DNA of 64,000 nucleotides. Origin: Urinicoccus massiliensis. GTDB lineage: Bacteria; Bacillota; Clostridia; Tissierellales; Peptoniphilaceae. A program made the translations under genes and the position numbers. The number at the start of each line of letters is the position of its first letter. Position 1 is the stretch's first letter. Positions 48,676-57,004 of this stretch are shown here, in pieces. Under the pieces are notes generated by a model that saw only the letters and a list, made by a program, of their open reading frames with translations, was not told where the DNA came from and did not search any database. The stretch spans positions 716,897 through 780,896 of the forward strand of contig NZ_LT635493.1 in the NCBI RefSeq assembly GCF_900120405.1, written 5' to 3'.

Positions 48676-48823
48676 GTTATTACAAGGGCGTAATACACTG
48701 AATCTCTTAACGTTAAGAAAAACAAATTGTATAGAGAGCACAATGAGTGTGTTCTAGCAGGCAAAGTGGCCTCAAAGGATGCTTCTATAGTTTTAGAAGT
48801 CTATTCTTTTGTGGTCTTTTTTT
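48676..48823 (+). promoter_or_regulatory. EutV-responsive leader: ANTAR hexaloop hairpins and attenuator
   Basis: P1: TATTAC (48678-48683), loop AAGGGC, GTAATA (48690-48695). P2: AGGC (48759-48762), loop AAAGTG, GCCT (48769-48772). Both six-base loops have A at position 1 and G at position 4, the ANTAR signature. P2 overlaps the 5' arm of a terminator (48768-48779 pairing with 48805-48816, T run to 48823), so the two are mutually exclusive. Between them are the palindrome TCTTAACGTTAAGA (48705-48718) and a hairpin with an 8-bp stem (48735-48755). Confidence 0.85.
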
Positions 48824-48826
48824 ATT
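48819..48826. repeat. Target-site duplication, left copy (IS copy 1)
   Basis: TTTTTATT, identical to 50177-50184. Eight bases is the normal ISL3-family duplication length. It overlaps the T run of the eut attenuator. Confidence 0.9.
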
Positions 48827-50176
48827 GGCTCTTTGTCAAATGTTGGGGTGAGATTCATTCTCGCCCCTTTCTTATGCTCGAAAGACCATTAAAATGCGAC
48901 TCTTAAAGTTCTCAAAATTCCGATACCCATAGGAAACCCGTTTAATCACTTTGATTTTGTTGTTAAAGCCTTCTGTTTGTCCATTGGTGATGCCTGTGGA
49001 AAAGGCGTTTAGGATTTCTTCTTTCCAGTTTTCATAGGCCCGAATACTGGCTTTAAATTCCTTTAATCCACTTTCTTTAGCAACCCACAGCCACTTGTCT
49101 AAGGCCTGTCTTGCTTCTTCTTTGCTGGAGGCATCTAAGACGTCATAAAAGCGTTCTTTTAAAAGATAAGCTTCTTTGATTTCCTTGTCTTGCCAAAGCA
49201 TTAGCTCCAATTTTTCTTTTTCTTCGGGGCTTAGCCGACTGCCTTTTTTCCGTAGGATGGACTTGGACCGTTTAAAGTAGAGACGATACTTTGCATCCCT
49301 TGTCTTTTGTCGTGTCTTGCGGACATTCTCTAAGGCCCAAAAGACTTGTCTGGCAAAATGAAACTTATCCGCAATGAAGGTTGCCTGAGGGAAGAATTCC
49401 TTTAAGACGGCGTAGAAAAGATGACTCATATCCATAACCACATACTTCACCCTTCTTCGTTCTTCCTTGGGAAAAGAAGAAAAGTAGTCCATTAAAGCCT
49501 TCTTTCGTCGAGAGGGTAAAATATCCAGTACCTGGTGATGGATTGGATCCACTAAAATACATTGGTATTTATCCCCACCAGCATTTCCCTTAAACTCATC
49601 CATACTTAAGACCCGAGGAAGATTTGGCCGCCTCCTTGGAGCCAACTTTAGATAGCTTGTGAGACAAGAGGAAGATAAACCCAAGTCCTTGGCAATAGAA
49701 GATAAAGACCGGACCTGTTTTAATTGGTCTTGGATAAAGAAGTGGAGATCCTTAGTCCGTCTAGAATAGGGAGCTAAGAAATCCAAAGACTCATAAAAAC
49801 GCTTCTGACAATGAGGACAAACAAAGCGCTTCTTCCGAAGAAAAAGAAAGACCTTCCGCAAGCCAATGGGCGTATGTTGGATCCTTTGCAGACGATAATC
49901 ATGGATGCGAGAGGTCTTATGCCCACAAACAGGACAAAGTCCCTCCTTGTATAAAGAATGGAGTTTTACATCAATGTGATCATCAAAAGAGACCACCTCG
50001 TCAATAGAGACACCTTTTAAATTCAATAGATTTGTGTTAGTATAGTTTTGCACTTATCTCACCCTTTCATTTTGTTGTGGTAACTTTATTGTAAAGGAAA
50101 AAAGAGATAAGTGCATTTTTTATGGCAAAAAATAAATGTTGGAGTCTAGGGGGACCCCAACATTTATTATAGAACC
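48827..50176 (-). mobile_element. ISL3-family insertion sequence, copy 1 (1350 bp)
   Basis: Imperfect terminal inverted repeats: left GGCTCTTTGTCAAATGTTGG, right (reverse complement) GGTTCTATAATAAATGTTGG, both followed by GGT. One transposase gene reads on the minus strand. Inside the right end is a 12-bp stem AATAAATGTTGG/CCAACATTTATT. The element is flanked by a perfect 8-bp duplication and separates the eut attenuator from eutA. Confidence 0.93.
48872..50053 (-). CDS. ISL3-family transposase (copy 1)
   Basis: A 393-residue DDE transposase. The N-terminal zinc finger has CPVC (residue 41 area) and CPHC (near 75), then a helix-turn-helix (SIAKDLGLSSSCLTSYLK). Catalytic residues are in VLSMDEFKG, IADKFHFARQ and NGQTEGFNNKIK, the ISL3 pattern. 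The start is GTG 50053 after AAGGGTGAG. It is full length with no interruption, so it is probably active. The protein is identical to copy 2. Confidence 0.95.
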   Translation of the reverse strand: MQNYTNTNLLNLKGVSIDEVVSFDDHIDVKLHSLYKEGLCPVCGHKTSRIHDYRLQRIQHTPIGLRKVFLFLRKKRFVCPHCQKRFYESLDFLAPYSRRTKDLHFFIQDQLKQVRSLSSIAKDLGLSSSCLTSYLKLAPRRRPNLPRVLSMDEFKGNAGGDKYQCILVDPIHHQVLDILPSRRKKALMDYFSSFPKEERRRVKYVVMDMSHLFYAVLKEFFPQATFIADKFHFARQVFWALENVRKTRQKTRDAKYRLYFKRSKSILRKKGSRLSPEEKEKLELMLWQDKEIKEAYLLKERFYDVLDASSKEEARQALDKWLWVAKESGLKEFKASIRAYENWKEEILNAFSTGITNGQTEGFNNKIKVIKRVSYGYRNFENFKSRILMVFRA

Positions 50177-50184
50177 TTTTTATT
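50177..50184. repeat. Target-site duplication, right copy (IS copy 1)
   Basis: TTTTTATT, matching 48819-48826. The native sequence toward the eutA ribosome site resumes here. Confidence 0.9.
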
Positions 50185-50204
50185 GAAATGGAGTACTTGA
50201 TCGA

Positions 50205-51641
50205 ATGAAAGAAACTCTTTTAAGTGTTGGTATTGACGTAGGGACCTCTACGACACAACTTATATTTTCAAATATTTATGTAGAAAATGTTTCTTCTATG
50301 GCCAGGGTTCCCGAATTTCGTATCGTAGGGAAAGACATAATTTATAAAAGTAACATTCATCGGACACCACTTACCAGTGCGACAGTCATCAATGAAGATG
50401 CTTTAACACGAATGATTCAAGCTGAATACAAAAACGCCAATATCGATCCATCAAAAGTAGATTCAGGTGCTGTCATTATTACAGGTGAAACAGCTCGTAA
50501 GGAAAACGCGCAATCTGTGATGAGTGCTTTATCGGGCTTGGCAGGAGAATTTGTTGTTGCTACGGCCGGACCGGACCTGGAAGGAATTATCGCCGGGCGA
50601 GGAAGCGGAGTAGCAAGTCTTAGTGATAAGGAAAACATAACCATTGCCAATCTTGATATAGGTGGAGGTACAACAAACACAGGAGTTTTCCACGTTGGAG
50701 AACCAATCGATACTGCTTGTTTTGATATAGGGGGTCGCCTGATCATCATCGATGAGTCCAAGACCATCACCTATATTAGTGAAAAGGTGCAAGAACTTTG
50801 CAGCTACCACGGCATCGATTTAAAGGTTGGCCAAAAAGCGGATTTGGATAAGTTGAAGGCAATTTGCCAAGTCATGGCCAATGTCTTGTTATCTTCTGTT
50901 CATTTAAAAGAAGAAGACAAGTCCTTGGACTTAGCCATTAGCCCCAAGGGTAAAAAGCTAAGGAATGACTACAAAATTGACAAAATTTCCTTTACTGGTG
51001 GAGTCAGTCAATATATTTACAATCCAAGCAAAGACACAGACTACTTCATCTATAACGACATCGGACCACTTCTAGGTCAAATTATTCGGGAAACTTTTCA
51101 ACCCTACTGGGATAAAATCGTTGTTCCAACGGAAACCATTATGGCCACCGTTGTTGGTGCGGGAACGCAAACAATGGATATCAGTGGGTCAACAGTAACC
51201 TATACAACCATGGACTTTCCTAAAAAGAATCTTCCGGTCCTGGCTTTCACAGAAAGCGAACAAGACCAAAGCAACTTTAAAAATCTTATCTTGGATAAGT
51301 TGAAGTGGTTTGAAATGGAAGATGGACTCCAACAAGTAGCCATGTATTTTCCAGGCAAAGAAAACATGTCTTATCTAGAAGTGGATGAATTTGCGGGAAA
51401 TATTGTGGAAGCTTGGGAATCCGTTTACAAAAACAATGAAGATGTTATCGTCATCTTAAAGGAAGACCTGGGTAAAGTTTTGGGTCAATGCATCCGAGCA
51501 AGACTAAGCAACAAGAATCGTGCAGTTATTTGCTTGGATAGCATCAAGGTTCATAATGGTGACTATATTGACATTGGTCATCCACTGGGAAATGGATCTG
51601 TATTACCTGTAGTAATCAAGACACTAGTACTGAATTATTAA
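50205..51641 (+). CDS. eutA: Ethanolamine ammonia-lyase reactivating factor EutA
   Basis: A 478-residue ASKHA-fold chaperone that exchanges damaged cobalamin in ethanolamine ammonia-lyase for fresh adenosylcobalamin. The phosphate-binding loops are [12 protein letters not shown] at the N-terminus and [12 protein letters not shown] near residue 149. GGAG ten bases before ATG 50205 is the native ribosome site. It is now the first gene after the insertion element instead of following the leader directly. Confidence 0.95.
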   Translation: MKETLLSVGIDVGTSTTQLIFSNIYVENVSSMARVPEFRIVGKDIIYKSNIHRTPLTSATVINEDALTRMIQAEYKNANIDPSKVDSGAVIITGETARKENAQSVMSALSGLAGEFVVATAGPDLEGIIAGRGSGVASLSDKENITIANLDIGGGTTNTGVFHVGEPIDTACFDIGGRLIIIDESKTITYISEKVQELCSYHGIDLKVGQKADLDKLKAICQVMANVLLSSVHLKEEDKSLDLAISPKGKKLRNDYKIDKISFTGGVSQYIYNPSKDTDYFIYNDIGPLLGQIIRETFQPYWDKIVVPTETIMATVVGAGTQTMDISGSTVTYTTMDFPKKNLPVLAFTESEQDQSNFKNLILDKLKWFEMEDGLQQVAMYFPGKENMSYLEVDEFAGNIVEAWESVYKNNEDVIVILKEDLGKVLGQCIRARLSNKNRAVICLDSIKVHNGDYIDIGHPLGNGSVLPVVIKTLVLNY

Positions 51642-51655
51642 ATTAGGGGTGAAAT

Positions 51656-53023
51656 ATGAATTTAAAGACAAAACTCTTCGGTGAAGTCTATCAATTTGGC
51701 TCTGTAAAAGAAGTTTTAGCGAAAGCGAACGAAGAAAAATCAGGGGACAAATTGGCAGGGATTGCAGCGGAAAATGCTCTAGAACGTATTGCCGCAAAAG
51801 AAGTCTTGTCACAACTGACCATTGCTGACTTAAGAAACAATCCTGTTGTAGACTACGACGAAGATGAAGTAACCAGAGTTATTCAAGATGCTGTTAATGA
51901 AAAAATTTACAACGAAATTAAAAATTGGACCATAGCAGATCTTCGTGAATATATTATTGGCTTAAACACAGGAGATCTTGAATTAAAGAGAATCTCTCGT
52001 GGCCTAACCTCAGAAGTAATTGCCGGTGTAACCAAGTTAATGAGTAACATGGACTTGATTTACACTGCAAAAAAATTGGAAATTACAGCAACATGTAACA
52101 CAACTATTGGTAAAAAGGGTACATTAGCTGCTCGTTTACAACCAAACCATACAACAGATGATATCGAAGGAATCGAGCTTAGCCTTTATGAAGGTTTAGC
52201 CTATGGGATGGGAGATGCCGTTTTAGGTTTGAACCCTGTAGATGACTCCATCGACTCTGTATCTCGTATTTACAACTTGTTCCATGAAGTAAAAAATAAG
52301 TGGGAAATTCCAACACAAACTTGTGTATTGGCCCACGTTACTACCGTTATGGAATGTATCAAGCGCGGCGTACCCGTTGACCTTGTTTTCCAAAGTATTG
52401 CAGGTAGCCAAAAGGGAAATGAAGCTTTTGGATTTAATGACAAAATCATTGAAGAAGCTTATGAACTTGCCTTAAAAGAAGGTACTGCCTTTGGACCAAA
52501 TGTTATGTACTTTGAAACAGGACAAGGATCTGAATTATCTTCAGATGCTCACCACGGCGCTGACCAATTGGTTATGGAAGCTAGATGCTATGGCTATGCC
52601 AAGAAATACAACCCCTACCTGGTTAATACAGTAGTAGGATTTATCGGACCTGAATACTTGTACAACTCTAAACAAGTAATCCGTGCCGGCCTTGAAGACC
52701 ACTTCATGGGTAAATTAACAGGTATTTCCATGGGTGTAGATATTTGCCATACCAACCATATGAAGACCGATGCAAACGACCTTGAAATTTTGGCCACCCT
52801 ATTAGGAGTTGCTGAAGTAAACTACGTCATTGGCGTACCGGGTGGAGACGACATCATGTTGAACTACCAAACTCCATCCTACCAAGATGATGCAACCTTA
52901 AGGTCCTTGTTCAACCGTCATCCAATCAAAGAATTTGAAGAATGGATGGAAAAAATGGGTCTTATTGAAAATGGAAAATACACCGAACGTTTTGGTGATG
53001 CTTCTATTTTCTTCGGTAAATAA
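51656..53023 (+). CDS. eutB: Ethanolamine ammonia-lyase large subunit EutB
   Basis: The catalytic TIM-barrel subunit, 455 residues (E. coli 453), splits ethanolamine to acetaldehyde and ammonia through an adenosylcobalamin radical. Substrate-site and conserved segments are RLQPNHTTDDIEG, CVLAHVTTVMECI, FETGQGSELSSDAHHGADQL and GVDICHTNHMKTD. It lies 14 bases after eutA and 11 before eutC. Confidence 0.97.
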   Translation: MNLKTKLFGEVYQFGSVKEVLAKANEEKSGDKLAGIAAENALERIAAKEVLSQLTIADLRNNPVVDYDEDEVTRVIQDAVNEKIYNEIKNWTIADLREYIIGLNTGDLELKRISRGLTSEVIAGVTKLMSNMDLIYTAKKLEITATCNTTIGKKGTLAARLQPNHTTDDIEGIELSLYEGLAYGMGDAVLGLNPVDDSIDSVSRIYNLFHEVKNKWEIPTQTCVLAHVTTVMECIKRGVPVDLVFQSIAGSQKGNEAFGFNDKIIEEAYELALKEGTAFGPNVMYFETGQGSELSSDAHHGADQLVMEARCYGYAKKYNPYLVNTVVGFIGPEYLYNSKQVIRAGLEDHFMGKLTGISMGVDICHTNHMKTDANDLEILATLLGVAEVNYVIGVPGGDDIMLNYQTPSYQDDATLRSLFNRHPIKEFEEWMEKMGLIENGKYTERFGDASIFFGK

Positions 53024-53034
53024 AGGAGGGAATT

Positions 53035-53940
53035 ATGATTTCTGAAAACGAATTAAAGGGACTTATCGAAAAAGTCATTGCTGAAATGGGCACAAATCAA
53101 AATTCTTCATCCGCTAGCAACCAGCAATCAACTACAAACAATGCAAACAACACAGACACTGTAAGCAATCTTCCTGACGATCAACTTAAAGACATCACAG
53201 CCATTAAAATGCAAGACTATTTTGACATGGACACCTGTGTTAACAAGGAAGAATATTTAAAATACAAGGCAAAAACTCCTGCTCGTTTAGGAATTGGCCG
53301 GGCCGGACTTCGTATGAAGACCGAACCACTTTTAAGATACAGGGCAGACCATGCTGTTGCCATGGACGCTGTATTTAGCGACGTAAGCGAAGATTTCTTA
53401 AAAGAAATGAATTTAAAAACTTACCAAACTCTATGCGACAACAAGGACGTCTTTTTGACTCGTCCTGACCTAGGACGGAACTTCAGCGAAGAAACCTTGG
53501 CTGAAATGAAAAAAGACTGTGAAAATAATCCAACTGTTCAAGTTTATGTCAGCGACGGACTTTCCTCAACAGCAATTGAAGCCAACATCCGAGACACCCT
53601 ACCTGCCATTATCAATGGCTTAAAGAGTGAAGGAGTTAAGGTTGGTACACCATTTTTTGTAAAATACGGTCGTGTAGCAGCAGAAGATGCTGTTGCAGCA
53701 AACTTAAATGCAGAAGTTACTTGTGTATTGATTGGTGAAAGACCAGGTCTTGCAACAGGAGAAAGTATGAGTGCTTATATGATTTACAAGGGATATCCCG
53801 GAGCACCAGAAGCAAAACGTACTGTTGTATCCAACATCCACAAAAATGGGACACCTGCAGCAGAAGCAGGGGCTCATATTGCCGGAGTTATTAAGAAAAT
53901 CCTTGATGCCAAGGCATCTGGTGTTGATCTTAAACTTTAA
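53035..53940 (+). CDS. eutC: Ethanolamine ammonia-lyase small subunit EutC
   Basis: Cobalamin-binding partner of EutB, 301 residues. After a short amphipathic helix (ENELKGLIEKVIAEM, residues 3-17) comes an Asn/Ser/Thr-rich linker (18-45), then the catalytic body: GRAGLRMKTEPLL, YVSDGLSSTAIEAN and GERPGLATGESMSAYM. The N-terminal helix resembles the segment that targets EutC into the microcompartment in Salmonella. Confidence 0.96.
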   Translation: MISENELKGLIEKVIAEMGTNQNSSSASNQQSTTNNANNTDTVSNLPDDQLKDITAIKMQDYFDMDTCVNKEEYLKYKAKTPARLGIGRAGLRMKTEPLLRYRADHAVAMDAVFSDVSEDFLKEMNLKTYQTLCDNKDVFLTRPDLGRNFSEETLAEMKKDCENNPTVQVYVSDGLSSTAIEANIRDTLPAIINGLKSEGVKVGTPFFVKYGRVAAEDAVAANLNAEVTCVLIGERPGLATGESMSAYMIYKGYPGAPEAKRTVVSNIHKNGTPAAEAGAHIAGVIKKILDAKASGVDLKL

Positions 53941-53957
53941 GTTGAAGGAGGAAGTCA

Positions 53958-54611
53958 ATGAAATATGATTCCATGGGCGTCAACATTCTTAGTGTTAAGA
54001 TGATTCCAAACGTCGATGAAGATTTGGTAAAAGAATTAAACTTACCACAAGGACATCGTAGTATTGGTTTGATTACAACAGATTGTGATGACGTAACCTA
54101 TACCGCTCTTGATGAAGCAACAAAAAAAGCGGAAGTAAAAGTTGTTTATGCAACAAGCTTTTACGGTGGGGCAGACAATGCCAACACAAAACTTGCCGGA
54201 GAAGTCATTGGTATTATCTCAGGACCAAGTCCTGCAGAAGTACGCAGTGGTTTAAATGCAATGGTTGAATTTATTGAATCCGGTGTAAGCTTTAAATCAG
54301 CAAATGAAGATGACACAATTGTTTACTACGCTCACTGTATTTCCAGAACAGGAAGCTATTTATCCGAACAATGTAACATTCAAGAAGGGGCAGCTCTTGC
54401 TTATTGTATCGCGCCTCCAATCGAATCTGTTTACGCCCTAGATGCTGCTTTAAAGGCTGCTGATGTGCAACTGGTTCAATTCTATGGACCTCCATCTGAA
54501 ACAAACTTTGGCGGTGGTTTATTAACAGGTTCTCAATCAGCTTGTAAGGCTGCTTGCGATGCTTTTGAAGATGCCGTTATTTCAGTAGCAGATCAACCAA
54601 CGAACTTTTAG
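53958..54611 (+). CDS. eutL: Microcompartment shell protein EutL
   Basis: A 217-residue tandem BMC protein that forms pseudohexameric trimers with a gated pore. The length and the segments GVNILSVKMIPNVDEDLV, YGGADNANTKLAGEVIG and the C-terminal GPPSETNFGGGLLTGSQSAC are typical. It is the probable large-substrate (cobalamin or cofactor) gate of the shell. Confidence 0.95.
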   Translation: MKYDSMGVNILSVKMIPNVDEDLVKELNLPQGHRSIGLITTDCDDVTYTALDEATKKAEVKVVYATSFYGGADNANTKLAGEVIGIISGPSPAEVRSGLNAMVEFIESGVSFKSANEDDTIVYYAHCISRTGSYLSEQCNIQEGAALAYCIAPPIESVYALDAALKAADVQLVQFYGPPSETNFGGGLLTGSQSACKAACDAFEDAVISVADQPTNF

Positions 54612-54625
54612 TTTGAGGTGGTAAA

Positions 54626-55168
54626 ATGGAAAAAGGCGCTTTAGGCATTGTTGAAACTTATGGAGAACTTGCCGCAATTGAAGCTGCTGACCAAGCTCTA
54701 AAAGCTGCAAATGTTGAACTTTTAGGCTGTGAAAAAGTTCGGGGTGGTTTAGTTAATATCACCGTGGTTGGAGAAGTTGGAGCTGTTCGAGCATCTGTGG
54801 ATGCGGCAGTGGCGGCTGTAGAAAGGTTGAACATCCAAGTGAGTTCACATGTGATTCCAAGACCCATTGAGGATCTTTGGAAGATTCTACCAAACAAAGA
54901 TAAAAAGCAAAAACAAAACAAAGAAGACAAAAAACCTGAAACAGGAAAAGTTAAAAAAGATAAAGAAGCAGAAGACACAAAAGCCAAGACAAATTTAACT
55001 TTCTTAGAAGAAAAAGAAAAAGAACTAAAAGAAATGAGAGTTGTTGACCTCCGAAGTTTAGCTAGAGAAGTGGAAACAAGTATCTCACGCTCGGAAATTA
55101 AATTTGCCAATAAAAAAGAATTAGTTACTGCTTTATTGGAATATTATAAAGAGCAAGGAGGAGATTAA
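54626..55168 (+). CDS. BMC-domain shell protein with Lys/Glu linker and SAP/Rho-N-like C-terminal domain
   Basis: A 180-residue protein. Residues 1-90 are a normal hexameric BMC domain (ALGIVETYGELAAIEAADQA, SSHVIPRP). Residues about 95-135 are a highly charged Lys/Glu linker. The last ~45 residues (MRVVDLRSLAREVETSISRS, then NKKELVTALLEYY) look like the helix-extension-helix of SAP or Rho N-terminal domains, which bind nucleic acid. It occupies the place of enteric EutK, which also carries a nucleic-acid-binding-like tail of a different fold. The stop overlaps the eutE start. Confidence 0.83.
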   Translation: MEKGALGIVETYGELAAIEAADQALKAANVELLGCEKVRGGLVNITVVGEVGAVRASVDAAVAAVERLNIQVSSHVIPRPIEDLWKILPNKDKKQKQNKEDKKPETGKVKKDKEAEDTKAKTNLTFLEEKEKELKEMRVVDLRSLAREVETSISRSEIKFANKKELVTALLEYYKEQGGD

Positions 55169-56616
55169 TGGATAAAGATTTACAATCCATTCAAGAAGCC
55201 AGAGATTTAATCCATAAGGCAAAAATTGCCCAAGCAGACTATGCGAATGCAAGTCAAGAACAAGTTGATGAACTGACAAAGGCAATTGCCAAAATGGGTG
55301 AAGCCCATGCTAAAGAATTAGGACGCATGGCTGCAGAAGAAGTTGGCTACGGGAATGCAAAAGACAAATATACAAAGAATATTCTAGCCAGTCGATATGT
55401 CTATGAATACATCAAGGACATGAAAACACGCGGAATTCTTAAAGAAACAGATCGCATGATTGAAGTGGCTGCTCCTGTAGGAGTTATTGCTGGTTTGGTT
55501 CCTTCAACCAACCCAACTTCAACCGTTATTTACAATTCCATGATTGCTTTAAAAGCAGGAAATGCCATTGTATTTAGTCCACATCCTACCTGTACAAAAT
55601 GTATTACAAAAACTGTTAACCTGGTTCGCGAAGTTGTCGCAGACCAAGGATACAGCCCTGACCTAGTATCTGTATTGCCAATTGTCACTATGCAAGCAAC
55701 AGATGAGCTGATGAAAAACAAAGACACTAAACTTGTTTTAGCAACAGGTGGTAGTGCCATGGTTAAGGCAGCTTACAGTTCAGGAACTCCAGCCCTTGGG
55801 GTAGGTCCTGGAAACGTACCAGTCTTCATTGAAAGAACAGCAGACATTAAGGATGCCGTTCGCAAGATCATGATTGGTAAGTTGTTCGATAACGGATTAA
55901 TTTGTGCTTCAGAAGAATCTGTCGTTGTAGAACGTTGCATCGCAGATGAAGTAAAGGCTGAATTTGAACGCAACAACTGCTACTTTGTAACCGGGGAAGA
56001 CAAGGACAAAATTGCCGCAATTCTTTCCAATAGTCGAGGAGCTGTTAATGCCAAGGCTGTAGGTCGTACACCTCAACAATTGGCAGACCTTGCAGGGGTA
56101 AAAATTCCTGAAGGAACCAAGATTATTTTAGGTTGCGAAACAGAAGTTGGTCCAAAACATCCATTCTCAAGAGAAAAGCTAAACACAACCCTAGGCTTCT
56201 ATGTCGTTGAAGACTGGAAGGAAGGTTGCGAAAAATGTATAGAAATCTTAAACTATGACGGACTTGGCCACTCTATTGGTATTCACACAAAAGATAAAAA
56301 CATCATCCGTGAGTTTGCCTTAAAGAAACCCGTTTCCAGAATGTTAGTCAACACACCAACAACCCTAGGCGGAGTTGGTTTAAGTACAGATCTAGCACCA
56401 GCCTTCACCCTAGGATGCGGAGCTGTGGGTGGATCTGCAACAAGTGATAATGTAACTCCAATGAACTTGATTAACATCAAGAGAGTTGCCTTTGAAACAA
56501 ATAGCAACTATAATATCACTGGACAAGATAATTCCAGCGACAATGGTGCTACAGAAGAAGTTGTTGAAAAAGTATTGCGTCAAATCTTAAAAGAAGTCGC
56601 AAATAGTAATTTTTAA
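55168..56616 (+). CDS. eutE: CoA-acylating acetaldehyde dehydrogenase EutE
   Basis: Oxidises acetaldehyde to acetyl-CoA with NAD+. 482 residues; the catalytic Cys is residue 246 in DNGLICASEE, and the CoA/NAD loops include VPSTNPTST and ATGGSAMVKAA. The enteric N-terminal targeting helix is missing. Instead the C-terminus ends in a linker and an amphipathic helix (EEVVEKVLRQILKEV) of the encapsulation-peptide type. It follows the shell gene with a one-base overlap. Confidence 0.95.
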   Translation: MDKDLQSIQEARDLIHKAKIAQADYANASQEQVDELTKAIAKMGEAHAKELGRMAAEEVGYGNAKDKYTKNILASRYVYEYIKDMKTRGILKETDRMIEVAAPVGVIAGLVPSTNPTSTVIYNSMIALKAGNAIVFSPHPTCTKCITKTVNLVREVVADQGYSPDLVSVLPIVTMQATDELMKNKDTKLVLATGGSAMVKAAYSSGTPALGVGPGNVPVFIERTADIKDAVRKIMIGKLFDNGLICASEESVVVERCIADEVKAEFERNNCYFVTGEDKDKIAAILSNSRGAVNAKAVGRTPQQLADLAGVKIPEGTKIILGCETEVGPKHPFSREKLNTTLGFYVVEDWKEGCEKCIEILNYDGLGHSIGIHTKDKNIIREFALKKPVSRMLVNTPTTLGGVGLSTDLAPAFTLGCGAVGGSATSDNVTPMNLINIKRVAFETNSNYNITGQDNSSDNGATEEVVEKVLRQILKEVANSNF

Positions 56617-56641
56617 GTATATTTTTTAGGAGGAATTTAAA

Positions 56642-56932
56642 ATGACAAATCAAAACGCATTAGGAATGATCGAAACTAAAGGTTTAGTAGGTTCTATTGA
56701 AGCAGCAGATGCTATGGTAAAGGCTGCAAATGTAACATTAGTTGGTAAAGAACACGTTGGTGGCGGACTTGTAACTGTTATGGTTCGTGGAGACGTTGGA
56801 GCTGTTAAAGCTGCTACTGATGCCGGAGCCGCTGCTGCAGAAAAAGTTGGCGAACTTGTAAGTGTTCATGTAATTCCAAGACCACATGCAGAAGTAGAAG
56901 GTATTCTTCCCACAATCAACGCTGCTGAATAA
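56642..56932 (+). CDS. eutM: Major hexameric shell protein EutM
   Basis: A 96-residue canonical BMC-H protein: [20 protein letters not shown], the pore-lining region [11 protein letters not shown], and SVHVIPRPH. It forms most of the facets. AGGAGG seven bases upstream is strong, in line with high expression. It is followed by a long hairpin that may protect or adjust the amount of upstream message. Confidence 0.96.
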   Translation: MTNQNALGMIETKGLVGSIEAADAMVKAANVTLVGKEHVGGGLVTVMVRGDVGAVKAATDAGAAAAEKVGELVSVHVIPRPHAEVEGILPTINAAE

Positions 56933-56933
56933 T

Positions 56934-56980
56934 GATAAATAAAAATGGAGAAAGAGACTTCTCTTTCTCCATTATTTATC
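56934..56980 (+). repeat. Long inverted repeat between eutM and eutT
   Basis: AATGGAGAAAGAG and CTCTTTCTCCATT pair perfectly, extended by GATAAATA/TATTTATC. No T run follows, so it is a poor terminator. A processing or stabilising stem after the major shell gene is more likely. Confidence 0.7.
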
Positions 56981-57004
56981 TAATCTTGGAAGGGAAGTGA
57001 CGAT

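Noticed and set aside
50054..50204. Outward promoter from the right end of IS copy 1 driving eutA
   Set aside because: No -35/-10 pair with acceptable match and 16-18 spacing is visible on the plus strand. It remains possible but is not supported.
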